From contig UQMI01000048.1 of the NCBI GenBank assembly GCA_900542045.1, positions 1 to 26,721 on the forward strand: a stretch of 26,721 nucleotides of DNA. Reading direction: 5' to 3'. The position numbers and the translations under genes were made by a program. This stretch comes from an uncultured Blautia sp. (lineage in GTDB: Bacteria > Bacillota > Clostridia > Lachnospirales > Lachnospiraceae). The notes beneath the pieces are model-generated. The model was not told the DNA's origin. It searched no databases and saw only the letters and a program-made list of their open reading frames with translations. How positions within the stretch are numbered: the stretch's first letter is position 1; each line of letters opens with the position of its first letter. Of the stretch, positions 1-6,576 are shown piece by piece.

Positions 1-53
1 AGAGCACTTGACTTTTAATCAAGTTGTCCGGGGTTCGAATCCCCGATGCCTCA
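1..53 (+). tRNA. tRNA-Lys (UUU), 3' part
   Basis: The window opens inside a tRNA. An anticodon stem-loop with loop CTTTTAA-like sequence gives anticodon TTT (Lys), followed by a T-arm (CGGGG, TTCGAAT, CCCCG) and the 3' acceptor strand ATGCCTC with discriminator A at 53. No CCA is encoded. The 5' acceptor strand and D-arm lie before the window. Confidence 0.9.
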
Positions 54-71
54 TTGTGAATAAGAACGTGG

Positions 72-114
72 AAACAGCGGAATTCCTTGAGAATAGAGGG
101 GTTCCGCTGTTTTT
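72..114 (+). terminator. Intrinsic terminator after tRNA-Lys
   Basis: An 11-bp stem (AAACAGCGGAA at 72-82 with TTCCGCTGTTT at 102-112) is followed by further T residues, about 20 nt after the tRNA end. This is a typical Rho-independent terminator for the tRNA transcript. Confidence 0.75.
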
Positions 115-156
115 GTGATAGGAAAGCAGAGCGTTTCGTTCTGCCTTTCCTATCAC
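115..156. repeat. Long inverted repeat (hairpin) of unknown role
   Basis: GTGATAGGAAAG at 115-126 is the reverse complement of CTTTCCTATCAC at 145-156, and the inner part is also mostly paired around a short loop. No U-run follows on either strand, so it is not a clear terminator. It sits between the tRNA-Lys terminator and the 3' end of the K+ channel gene and may act as a transcription barrier or REP-like element. Confidence 0.5.
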
Positions 157-258
157 ATAAAAATGCTTCGCGGGGCGCAAGACGTCCGGTGTACATCTGC
201 TTTGCGCCGGCCGGAGTGGAACGGAGACTGCACTGCGGCGGCAATGGGAATAAAAGAA

Positions 259-1470
259 TCAGTCAATTTCAATGTCGGTGGCATTGGGCAGATGAGACTG
301 GGTATAAAGGATGACGGCATCTCCCTCCCTGAGGATCAGATTCCCGCTGGGTATCAGGGTTTTATTGCGGCGTTTGACCAGGACGATGACAGTCTGTCGG
401 GAGATTTCCAGCTCATATATGTGCTGGTTGATCCAGGGGTGATTTTTCTGAAGGATGATTTCCTTCAGTCTGATGCGTTCCTGGGCATCGCGGAACGATT
501 CCGCGCCAAGGATCATATCGTCTCCGGCGCGGAGTACGATATTTCCCCGGGGGACGATGATTTTGTGATTTCTCTGAATGGCGGCTACGATTACTTTGGA
601 AGGAAGGTTCAGCTCTGTGATGGTGTGCTGTACCCAGGAATCGTGCTCGGTGAGATGGATCTTGATGAAATGAATGGCAGCCTCCTGGCCGTATTCGCTC
701 ATTCGTTTGATGCGGGAATACTGGTCAACGAAACCGGCGGAAATAATACCGGTGGGTATCGCTACGATTCCAACACCCAGAAAAGCAATGAAGATACCGA
801 ACATTTTTCCAAGGGTGGTGACGGGATAAATATCCCCGTATCCAACTGTGAGGAGCGTGGAAGCAGCCCACCAGATACCGGAAAAGGCATTGGAAAACAC
901 ATCGGGCTGTACTTCGTGCTCCAGGCTGTACATACACAGGCTGGAGGCGACCATTAGCATTAGAATAATAAAAACAGAAGAAAAGAGCTGCTGTTTTTTG
1001 CCGATGATAACTTCTGTGATTACATTTAACGAATCATAATAGGCATTGATCCGGAATAGACGGAAAATACGGATGATCCGGAACATCCGGAACGCAATAG
1101 CCCCTTCCGGAAAGAAAAAAGGCAGATACTGAGGCAGAAAGGACAGCAAATCTACGATTCCGGTAAAGGAAAATATATATTTGCAGATAGCTCTGATTTG
1201 AGTTTCGTTGGGATACAGGAATTTTGCCGTCCATATGCGAAGAATATAATCCACCAGAAAGACGGCAACGGTAACCTGTTCCAGAGTAATGAGAACTGGT
1301 CCGTATTCTGTCCGCAGGTTTTTAAATGTATACATGATGCTGGCAGTCAGATTGAGGATAATGCAAAGGGCATTGAAAAAATCATAGATGCGGCTCACAT
1401 AATCATATTTAGTTCCCACTTCAACGATTTCGAAAATTCTTTTTCTGCGTTTTTCCCATGTCTGGTTCAT
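259..1470 (-). CDS. Voltage-gated K+ channel with C-terminal RCK_C (TrkA-C) domains
   Basis: This is a six-transmembrane Kv-type channel of 403 aa. S1-S3 are hydrophobic segments in the first 150 residues. S4 carries arginine every third residue (FRMFRIIRIFRLFR), the hallmark of a voltage sensor. S5, a pore helix and S6 follow, with the K+ selectivity filter TVGYGD. The cytoplasmic tail holds two tandem segments (pattern ..VIVAAIQRN..IVPRGN..L..GDDMIL and ..TVIVLVKRRN..LIPSGN..L..GDAVIL) that look like RCK_C/TrkA_C ligand-binding domains. The start at 1470 is chosen because GGGAGG lies 9 nt upstream; the longer reading frame to 1554 has no ribosome binding site. It is probably monocistronic, since a minus-strand terminator separates it from the upstream methyltransferase-like gene. 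The channel call is strong; the gating ligand is unknown. Confidence 0.92.
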   Translation of the reverse strand: MNQTWEKRRKRIFEIVEVGTKYDYVSRIYDFFNALCIILNLTASIMYTFKNLRTEYGPVLITLEQVTVAVFLVDYILRIWTAKFLYPNETQIRAICKYIFSFTGIVDLLSFLPQYLPFFFPEGAIAFRMFRIIRIFRLFRINAYYDSLNVITEVIIGKKQQLFSSVFIILMLMVASSLCMYSLEHEVQPDVFSNAFSGIWWAASTLLTVGYGDIYPVTTLGKMFGIFIAFLGVGIVAIPTGIISAGFVDQYSRIKRMSEYGQEAAIHFIKIHLTEHDSWVQHTITELNLPSKVIVAAIQRNHKIIVPRGNIVLRAGDDMILGAESFRDAQERIRLKEIILQKNHPWINQHIYELEISRQTVIVLVKRRNKTLIPSGNLILREGDAVILYTQSHLPNATDIEID

Positions 1471-1647
1471 AAAAAAGTGCCTCCCTGTATTGCCGTGGTC
1501 AAAACGGCGGATCTGAGATAACCCTCGGATGGGCTGTCTGCTGCATTGAAGCAAAGAAATATATACTTTATTTTACAATAGTTTCGAAAAAAAGTGTAAA
1601 TAATTTGGATATTTTGAGATGGGAGAATGAAAGAACTGTATGCAGGG

Positions 1648-1691
1648 CAAAAAAAGAAATACAGATAGATCACAGGTGAAGTATCTGTATT
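1648..1691 (-). terminator. Intrinsic terminator downstream of the URO-D family gene
   Basis: A perfect 10-bp stem AATACAGATA (1658-1667) / TATCTGTATT (1682-1691) is followed on the minus strand by a run of T (plus-strand A-run at 1649-1655). It would end the minus-strand transcript of the gene at 1759-3009 and separate it from the K+ channel gene. Confidence 0.75.
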
Positions 1692-1758
1692 CCTTTTGCT
1701 CTTTATGTCAGAGAGAGCTGATTAAAGAATCCCATGCAGGGATCGTTGTTTGTATCTG

Positions 1759-3009
1759 TTAATAAACGCCGTATTTTCTCACTGCTTCAAACATGGCAGC
1801 TACATTTTCCGGTTTGGCTCCGTCATCAATGGTGGTGTCCACATCGAACATATATCCGCCGCCGGGGGCACAGATATCCAGCGTGCGTTTGACAGCTTCG
1901 GTTACTTCTTCCGGAGTTCCGGTACTCAGGAGACGGGCGTTGAAGCCGCCGCAGATACAGCAGTGATCGCCAACCAGTCTCTTGGCTTCTTTCATATCGC
2001 AGTCCTCAAAATGCACCAGACATTTGCCGGCAGGAAGGTCTTTGAGGAATTCCAGTCTGGAATCGTATTTTCCTTCTGTGTAAACATAGGGGATCTGTCC
2101 GTGAGCGATGAGGTCGTCCACCAGCTTCTTCAGTGTGGGCCAGTAGAATTCTCCGTATTGCGCGCTGCCCATAAAGCCGTCAAGACCTTTGTGCAGAGGG
2201 ATAAAGACCATTTTGCCCGGAGAGTGCTGGGTCTGGGCCAAAGCTCCGTATAAAGTACCGGGATAGAAGTGCTCGATGGCCTGATGCACGTATTCCGGCT
2301 GTTCGTACAGATCAGCCATGGTATCAATGGTTCCCCGGAGGCAGTCGCTGAGCATGTCGAAGGCCACAGTTGTCGTGGCACCGAAGAAAAGCGGATAGCC
2401 GGCATCGATCATTTCCTGATCAAAGGCGCCGCTGATCTGATAGTGAGCAGCAGTTTCCCGGGCAATTTCCCCCAGTTTTGTGAACATTTCTGCAATCTGA
2501 GGATTGGCAAACTGCATAAGTCCGGGGATGGATCCGTAACCCAGCATACTGGTGAAATCCATGTTGGCCAGCGGCTGGAAGATATCAAAATTCCGGGGCA
2601 GGTACCGTTTCATGATCCAGCCGGAATTGTCGGAAAGCAGCTGCGGATATTCTTCATCTTCCAGATAGGCTTTCTCAACAAACTGGTGGATAGAATTTTC
2701 AGTGCAGATACCGCCTTTCTGACCGGCCCACTGGAGGAATTTCATGCCGGCTTTTTCGAAGATCGGGCCCATGCCAAGGAAAAAGGCCGCATAACCGTAA
2801 TTGCAGTCCGGATCGTATTCGTTAAGGTACTTGCGCATGGCATCCTGTGCTTTTGTTTCGTCATACATGGCTTCTGCCATGGTGTGGCCGGCGTGTGTGA
2901 TAAAGTATGTCTGGACAAAGGGGATCAGAGGCACGCGGTCCGGTTCCCGTACGGCAAGAGCATCGTCGATTCGTTTCATTTTCTGATTGTATTTATCCTG
3001 TGCTGTCAT
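1759..3009 (-). CDS. Uroporphyrinogen decarboxylase (URO-D) family protein, methyltransferase-like
   Basis: The 416-aa protein has the URO-D/MtaA-CmuA TIM-barrel character: an N-terminal REPDRVPL motif near residue 21, and a C-terminal half with LVHFEDCDM and CICGGFNARLLSTGTPEEV, the latter close to the family's HxCG-type metal-binding and GTPEEV signatures. No heme biosynthesis genes are nearby. True HemE enzymes are shorter (about 350 aa), so a corrinoid- or Zn-dependent methyl transfer or O-demethylation role is more likely than HemE. That is inference from the family; no corrinoid protein is encoded beside it. The start is set by AAAGGAGG 8 nt upstream of the ATG. It is divergent from a PucR-type regulator, which probably controls it through the palindromes in the shared intergenic region. 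Confidence 0.8.
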   Translation of the reverse strand: MTAQDKYNQKMKRIDDALAVREPDRVPLIPFVQTYFITHAGHTMAEAMYDETKAQDAMRKYLNEYDPDCNYGYAAFFLGMGPIFEKAGMKFLQWAGQKGGICTENSIHQFVEKAYLEDEEYPQLLSDNSGWIMKRYLPRNFDIFQPLANMDFTSMLGYGSIPGLMQFANPQIAEMFTKLGEIARETAAHYQISGAFDQEMIDAGYPLFFGATTTVAFDMLSDCLRGTIDTMADLYEQPEYVHQAIEHFYPGTLYGALAQTQHSPGKMVFIPLHKGLDGFMGSAQYGEFYWPTLKKLVDDLIAHGQIPYVYTEGKYDSRLEFLKDLPAGKCLVHFEDCDMKEAKRLVGDHCCICGGFNARLLSTGTPEEVTEAVKRTLDICAPGGGYMFDVDTTIDDGAKPENVAAMFEAVRKYGVY

Positions 3010-3084
3010 TTATTTATCCTCCTTTGCAAATAATAACAATATTCCTGATATTTTTATTTTAATATGAAATTTTTTGAAAAGAAA

Positions 3085-3143
3085 TGTCCGCATCAGACGA
3101 TAATATGGTAAAATAATCAGGAAGACTTTGTCTGATTCGGACA
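3085..3143. promoter_or_regulatory. Two copies of a 15-bp palindromic operator candidate
   Basis: TGTCCGCATCAGACG (3085-3099) and TGTCTGATTCGGACA (3129-3143) share the imperfect palindrome TGTCNGNNNCNGACA and are also inverted relative to each other (13 of 15 positions). Their centres are 44 bp apart, about four helical turns, in the 212-bp gap between the divergent URO-D family gene and the PucR-type regulator. TAATAT/TAAAAT boxes lie between them. Regulator binding here is inferred. Confidence 0.5.
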
Positions 3144-3221
3144 GGAAATGAATTTTGGGAGAGAAAAAGGCTGGAAATTCTCCGGGAAGATTCCGGGGAT
3201 CACAGACCAGGAGGAAAATCG

Positions 3222-4664
3222 ATGTATTTGAGTATGTGGATGCTGGCGCACGGACTTGCCGGATACAGGCCGGAACCGCATATATCCGGAGGTGAAATGT
3301 GTATCCGCAATGCGTCTCTTTTGTATCAGGGAGACCGGATATCTCCGTATACGGTATATATATGCCCTTCAGAAAATTATATTTCGACTTTGACCGGGAA
3401 AATCATCTGTGTAAATCGAAATGATTATATCGTGCTTGAAAATGACAGCCTGGAAGAAATCTTCGATCAGGTCTGCCAGATGATCGACACTTATATGGAA
3501 TGGGATCTGCAGGTCCTGGATGCTATAAGAGAAAACTGCAGCCTGCAGGAAGTTCTGGAATTTGCAGTGCCTCTGCTGCAGAAAATGTTGTGTGTTGTGA
3601 ATACGGCATTTTTTTATGACGAAATCGTGGGTGTGGAATACTGCACGATGGAAGAGCCGTATCTGTCTCAAATGAAGAAAGGCGGCAGCATGCCGCTGGA
3701 TCATGTGGAGATGTTCATGCAGAGTTATCCCTTTTACAGCAAACAGAAGGATTCCTATTTGTATGAAAACAAGCTGAATCATGATCTGGGGCTGATGAAG
3801 AGTCTGTTTCTGAAGGAGCAGTACATCGGAACGCTGATGATGTTTCTGGGAAAAGAACCGGTTCAGATCTGGGAACATCAGATGTTTGAGATCTTATATC
3901 AGCAGGTTGTGATCTGGCTGGATGGACACCGGGAATCTTTTGAAACCCCGGAACATGCAAAAGTGCTGGAAAATCTTCTGGACAGCCCGCAGATCCTGGC
4001 GGGAAAGTACGACGGCTTTTTTCAGCAGATGGGATGGAAACCTTCAGACCGGAAATATCTGAGTGTGATCAGCCGGATGGACGAAAGCGGAATTGCCCAC
4101 CGTCTGATCCTGCGCTGTATGGCTGCCCGGTTTCCTCACTGCATGACACTTCCCTATCAGGATACATTGTTGTTTTTGACAGATATTGACCGGGTCTCCT
4201 GGAAAGGCCTGACAGAAGAACTGGATATCCTTCTGCCGCGTTTTCATCTGACCATGGGTGTCAGCTATCCCTTTGAAGATGTGTATCGTCTGTCCATGTA
4301 CCTGCGTCAGGCGCAGATTGCCCTTCAGTACAAAAAAGGTGCAGGAACCAGCATCTATTACTGTGCAGATAATATTGTGGAATATTCCAAAAATATCCTG
4401 CTGGAGAATCTGGATGTGGATATGGTGGACCCTGCTCTTGGTACGTTAAAAAAATACGATGAAATGCATCATACCCAATATTTTGAAACCCTGTATGAAT
4501 ATCTGGCCCAGGAGAGAAGTCTGGTGAAAACGGCTGCCGCGCTGAAGATACATATCAATACGCTGAAATATCGTCTGAAACGGCTGGAAGAAATTGAGCA
4601 CTTCCGCCTGGACGACGAAAAGGAACGGGCCCGCCTGTCGCTGTCTTTTCTTTTGCTGCGCTGA
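3222..4664 (+). CDS. PucR/CdaR-type transcriptional regulator
   Basis: The 480-aa protein ends in a PucR-type helix-turn-helix (HTH_30): residues about 415-475 read ..YFETLYEYLAQERSLVKT.. then AAALKIHINTLKYRLKRLEEI, the family's characteristic 'TA..L.IH.NT..YRL..I' signature. The middle (about 250-400) resembles the GGDEF-like sensor segment of CdaR proteins, and the N-terminal 250 residues form an unassigned sensor region. GGAGG sits 7 nt before the ATG at 3222. PucR proteins usually activate neighbouring catabolic genes in response to a substrate. Here the divergent URO-D family gene is the obvious target, and the two palindromes at 3085-3143 are candidate binding sites. The ligand is unknown. 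Confidence 0.85.
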   Translation: MYLSMWMLAHGLAGYRPEPHISGGEMCIRNASLLYQGDRISPYTVYICPSENYISTLTGKIICVNRNDYIVLENDSLEEIFDQVCQMIDTYMEWDLQVLDAIRENCSLQEVLEFAVPLLQKMLCVVNTAFFYDEIVGVEYCTMEEPYLSQMKKGGSMPLDHVEMFMQSYPFYSKQKDSYLYENKLNHDLGLMKSLFLKEQYIGTLMMFLGKEPVQIWEHQMFEILYQQVVIWLDGHRESFETPEHAKVLENLLDSPQILAGKYDGFFQQMGWKPSDRKYLSVISRMDESGIAHRLILRCMAARFPHCMTLPYQDTLLFLTDIDRVSWKGLTEELDILLPRFHLTMGVSYPFEDVYRLSMYLRQAQIALQYKKGAGTSIYYCADNIVEYSKNILLENLDVDMVDPALGTLKKYDEMHHTQYFETLYEYLAQERSLVKTAAALKIHINTLKYRLKRLEEIEHFRLDDEKERARLSLSFLLLR

Positions 4665-4738
4665 GAGCAGAAACGAGACGGAAAGCTTACGGAAACCGGC
4701 GGGATGCGGCAAGGTCCAGACAGGAAGTGTTTTTCTGC

Positions 4739-4767
4739 TTGCACATTTGAAAAAACAGAGTTATAAT
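4739..4767 (+). promoter_or_regulatory. Promoter of tRNA-Gly
   Basis: TTGCAC (4739-4744), a 17-bp spacer and TATAAT (4762-4767) lie 36 bp upstream of the tRNA. A hairpin (CCGAAGTA ... TACTTCGG, 4777-4799) occupies the leader between promoter and tRNA. Confidence 0.7.
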
Positions 4768-4803
4768 ACTCTGTAGCCGAAGTAATAAAAGTACTTCGGA
4801 TCC

Positions 4804-4874
4804 GCAGATGTAGTTCATCGGTAGAATGCCAGCTTCCCAAGCTGGAGAGGGGGGTTCGATTCCCCTCATCTGCT
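4804..4874 (+). tRNA. tRNA-Gly (CCC), integration target
   Basis: Acceptor strands GCAGATG (4804-4810) and CATCTGC (4867-4873) pair. The anticodon stem CCAGC/GCTGG encloses loop TTCCCAA, giving anticodon CCC, and the T-loop TTCGATT is present. It is 71 nt long with no encoded CCA. The last 17 nt are repeated at 18578-18594, so the present 3' end was rebuilt by the integrated element. Confidence 0.93.
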
Positions 4875-4880
4875 TAAGAA
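4858..4880. repeat. attL core (tRNA-Gly 3' end)
   Basis: A 23-bp sequence, GATTCCCCTCATC followed by TGCTTAAGAA, is identical to 18578-18600. It covers the last 17 nt of tRNA-Gly plus 6 flanking bases and marks the integrase-proximal end of the element. Confidence 0.9.
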
Positions 4881-4881
4881 G

Positions 4882-4918
4882 AGCCGTAAGCGTTGATAAT
4901 ACAGCGCCTACGGCTTTC
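4882..4918. terminator. Element-supplied terminator after tRNA-Gly and integrase
   Basis: AGCCGTA (4882-4888) pairs with TACGGCT (4909-4915), extended by inner AGCG/CGCC pairing and followed by a T-rich TTCTTT. It ends tRNA-Gly transcripts on the plus strand. The original host terminator now lies beyond attR at 18600-18642. Confidence 0.6.
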
Positions 4919-4920
4919 TT

Positions 4921-4939
4921 TGATACTGAAATGATACTA
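4921..4939. repeat. Left TGATACT direct-repeat pair (candidate integrase arm site)
   Basis: TGATACTGAAATGATACTA holds two TGATACT units 11 bp apart. The same 19-mer with one mismatch occurs at 18461-18479 near the other end. Paired arm-type sites flanking an attP core are typical of tyrosine integrases; the assignment is inferred. Confidence 0.55.
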
Positions 4940-4943
4940 TTTT

Positions 4944-6029
4944 TTAATATTGATCTTTTTTGCAGAGCTTTTCGAGGCGTTTGGCAACCTCTGATTGTTT
5001 GGACGGAAACAGATGAGAATAAATATTCAATGTAGTCGATACGTTCTCATGGCCAAGTCGTTCGGATATCAGAAGCGCGGAAAAGCCGAGTTCGATCAAT
5101 AAAGAGGCGTGAGAGTGCCGGAGGTCGTGCAGCCTGATCCGGCGGACTCCAGCCTTTTTTGTGTGCATTTCCATCTGCCTGGCATAAGTTGAATGTGATG
5201 CCATAAACAGCCGTGTGGAATGGTTGGAGGCGTATAGTCTGGCAATATGGCGGTTGAGGCAGCCCAGGAGAAATGGCGGCAGCGTGATTGTTCTGTTCGC
5301 TTTCTCCGTCTTCGGCGTTGTTGTGATACCTTCTCCGTTGATTAAATGATAAGTTTTATTTACAGTCAGAGTTCCGGCGTCCGTGTCGATATCCCCTACT
5401 GTGAGAGCTTCCAGTTCACCGATTCTTAGCCCGCAGTAGTACAGAATCAGGAATGCCGTATAATATGGATCCTGTTTGTCAAATGTGGCTATAAATCGAT
5501 CAAATTCTTCTTTTGTCCAGAAAGTCAGGCTCTTCTGTTTCTTTCCCACAAGATTTCCGGCAATCCGACAGGGGTTTGCGATCAGCCCGTAAATCCTTAC
5601 AGCGTAATTGAAGATGCTGGAAAGCTCTGTCACAAGGTTCTGCATATAACCGGGCGAAAGCGGCTTATCATTGGCATTCTTGGCTTCTTTTAGTTCTGCC
5701 TGCCATTTCCTTATATCGGCCGCCGTGATTGCGTCAACAGGCTGATCTGAGAACGTTGGAAGAATCCACTTGTCAATACGGTTTTTCTTCGTTTCGTAAG
5801 TGATCAGCTTCGTATGAGCCTTTTTATCCTCCAGGTAAAGTTCAGTGAGGGTCCGGAAAGGCATGGAAGGCTGCGCTGCCTGCTTAAGCAGAAAGTCGCG
5901 TTCCCAGTCTTTTGCTTCTCTTTGGAGGGTAAAGCCACGTTTCATTTTTTGTTTCTTGGTTCCGGTGTAGTCAGTATAGTAGCATTTGACAAACCATGTG
6001 CCTGTCTTTTCGTCTTTGTAAATTCCCAT
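4944..6029 (-). CDS. int: Phage-type tyrosine recombinase (integrase)
   Basis: The 361-aa integrase catalyses site-specific recombination at tRNA-Gly. The N-terminus (1-60) looks like an AP2-type arm-binding domain, with GIYKDEKTGTWFVKCYY and a basic KQKMKRGF stretch. A SAM-like core-binding domain (about 60-160) follows. The catalytic domain shows R202 (GLRIGEL), K240 (TPKTEK), H301-x-x-R304 (HDLRHSH), H327 (LGHENVSTT) and nucleophile Y337 (NIYSHL). All catalytic residues are intact. AAGGAGA lies about 9 nt upstream of the ATG at 6029. The gene reads toward attL, the usual arrangement. Its leader contains a 25-bp segment complementary to the early lytic transcript (see 6049-6073). Confidence 0.95.
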   Translation of the reverse strand: MGIYKDEKTGTWFVKCYYTDYTGTKKQKMKRGFTLQREAKDWERDFLLKQAAQPSMPFRTLTELYLEDKKAHTKLITYETKKNRIDKWILPTFSDQPVDAITAADIRKWQAELKEAKNANDKPLSPGYMQNLVTELSSIFNYAVRIYGLIANPCRIAGNLVGKKQKSLTFWTKEEFDRFIATFDKQDPYYTAFLILYYCGLRIGELEALTVGDIDTDAGTLTVNKTYHLINGEGITTTPKTEKANRTITLPPFLLGCLNRHIARLYASNHSTRLFMASHSTYARQMEMHTKKAGVRRIRLHDLRHSHASLLIELGFSALLISERLGHENVSTTLNIYSHLFPSKQSEVAKRLEKLCKKDQY

Positions 6030-6048
6030 ATATCATTCTCCTTTTCTG

Positions 6049-6073
6049 CTGGGCGGGCTGGATCAAAGAATGA
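6049..6073. repeat. Copy 1 of a 25-bp repeat in the integrase leader
   Basis: CTGGGCGGGCTGGATCA (6049-6065) followed by AAGAATGA recurs at 7562-7586 as the same 17-mer followed by GGGAATGA. This copy lies just upstream of the integrase ribosome binding site, in antisense orientation to integrase, so the integrase leader RNA would carry the complementary sequence. Confidence 0.75.
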
Positions 6074-6083
6074 TAAGTGGTAT

Positions 6084-6112
6084 TTGACACATAAGTGATT
6101 ATTGCTTATAAT
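6084..6112 (+). promoter_or_regulatory. Consensus promoter of antisense RNA 1
   Basis: A perfect TTGACA (6084-6089), 17-bp spacer and perfect TATAAT (6107-6112) drive plus-strand transcription toward the small peptide gene at 6207-6296. The predicted start is near 6119. Confidence 0.85.
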
Positions 6113-6118
6113 ATACTT

Positions 6119-6215
6119 AACAAGAGAACCGAAAGCTGGGTCAAGTCCAGCTGCCGGCAGATAGTTTGTCTAAAAAGTGACGCCTTATCTTACCAGGACG
6201 AGGGCGTCACTTTTT
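6119..6215 (+). ncRNA. Antitoxin RNA 1 of a type I toxin-antitoxin-like module
   Basis: A short transcript of about 97 nt is predicted from a consensus promoter (6084-6112) to an intrinsic terminator (6172-6215). It contains a hairpin AGCTGG / CCAGCT (6134-6139 / 6147-6152) and no plausible reading frame. It converges on the toxin gene at 6207-6296 and overlaps its 3' end across the shared terminator. CCGAAAGCTGG (6129-6139) nearly repeats CCGGAAGCTGG (6321-6331) in the toxin leader region. Because the two RNAs come from opposite strands, these repeats are complementary between them. This is the layout of Fst/par and TxpA/RatA systems. The RNA is predicted, not observed. Confidence 0.7.
6172..6215. 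terminator. Bidirectional terminator shared by antitoxin RNA 1 and toxin 1
   Basis: AAAAAGTGACGCC (6172-6184) pairs perfectly with GGCGTCACTTTTT (6203-6215), so U-runs follow the stem on both strands. The loop contains CTTACCAGG, also present in the second module's terminator. The toxin stop codon lies inside the stem. Confidence 0.85.
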
Positions 6216-6296
6216 GCGTTTCATGATAGTAACAACAAGAGTAACGACCGCACAAAGCATAATCACAAATGTGAATAAATCACTGTATGTAACCAT
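6207..6296 (-). CDS. Small hydrophobic peptide, type I toxin (holin-like toxin family)
   Basis: This 29-residue peptide begins MVTYSDLFTF, continues as one hydrophobic helix (residues 7-25: L, F, V, I, M, C, A) and ends in the basic tail MKRKK. That matches the 'putative holin-like toxin'/TxpA/Fst class of membrane-acting type I toxins. A strong ribosome binding site (AAAGGAG, plus-strand 6305-6311) sits 8 nt before the ATG at 6296. The leader carries CCAGCTTCCGG, complementary to antitoxin RNA 1. Toxin peptides of this class perturb the membrane when the antisense RNA decays. Here the module could stabilise the element in the chromosome. The function is inferred from architecture and sequence character. 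Confidence 0.75.
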   Translation of the reverse strand: MVTYSDLFTFVIMLCAVVTLVVTIMKRKK

Positions 6297-6371
6297 TGTA
6301 CCAACTCCTTTCGTAAGCGTCCGGAAGCTGGTATATGCCCTCTTCGGTTCCCGTGGTAAATATATTCGGTT

Positions 6372-6399
6372 TTGACATTTACAGATAATCTGCTATAAT
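6372..6399 (+). promoter_or_regulatory. Consensus promoter of antisense RNA 2
   Basis: TTGACA (6372-6377), a 16-bp spacer and TATAAT (6394-6399) with an extended TG (TGCTATAAT). The predicted start is near 6406. It overlaps the region from which the toxin 1 mRNA must start in the opposite direction. Confidence 0.85.
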
Positions 6400-6405
6400 A
6401 TATTT

Positions 6406-6501
6406 AACAGGATAGCCGGAAGGTGAGTGCACGTCACCCGTCCCGGCGAAAGATTAGTAAAAAATAGTCGTCAGCTTACCAGGGCAGGACGGCTATTTTT
6501 T
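6406..6501 (+). ncRNA. Antitoxin RNA 2 of a second type I toxin-antitoxin-like module
   Basis: About 96 nt are predicted from the promoter at 6372-6399 to the terminator at 6459-6501. A nested hairpin (GCCGG ... CCGGC around GGTGA / TCACC) presents the loop GTGCACG. GCACGTCACCCG (6429-6440) matches GCACGTCCCCCG (6618-6629) in the toxin 2 leader at 11 of 12 positions. The antisense loop could therefore kiss the toxin mRNA leader, while the two 3' ends also overlap. Size and design are nearly identical to RNA 1, although the primary sequences differ. Predicted, not observed. Confidence 0.7.
6459..6501. terminator. Bidirectional terminator shared by antitoxin RNA 2 and toxin 2
   Basis: AAAAAATAGTCGTC (6459-6472) pairs with GACGGCTATTTTTT (6488-6501), with one G-U type position. 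The loop holds CTTACCAGG as in module 1. U-runs follow on both strands. Confidence 0.8.
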
Positions 6502-6576
6502 ATGGGCGTAATTCAGAATAGCAACAATCAATAAGGCAATGCTTACGATTAAACTTAATTCTTCATATGTACTCAT
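6493..6576 (-). CDS. Second small hydrophobic peptide, type I toxin (holin-like toxin family)
   Basis: This 27-residue peptide starts MSTYEELSLIV, has a single hydrophobic span (residues 7-21) and ends AHKK. The M-x-T-Y-x-x-L start is shared with the first peptide (MVTYSDL), so the two are paralogous in design. An AAGGGGGTGG ribosome binding site sits about 5 nt upstream of the ATG at 6576, and the stop codon lies in the terminator stem. The same convergent antisense layout argues for a second, specificity-distinct type I module. The function is inferred. Confidence 0.72.
   Translation of the reverse strand: MSTYEELSLIVSIALLIVAILNYAHKK

Noticed and set aside
115..156. Possible intrinsic terminator for the K+ channel gene
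   Set aside because: The hairpin is strong, but no U-run follows on the minus strand, so it is listed only as an inverted repeat.
87..957. Plus-strand open frames overlapping the K+ channel gene
   Set aside because: They are antisense to a gene with clear channel motifs and lack ribosome binding sites.
1555..1640. A TTTACA ... TAAAAT promoter for the K+ channel gene
   Set aside because: The spacing (19 bp) is poor and several alternative AT-rich boxes exist, so I could not define one promoter.
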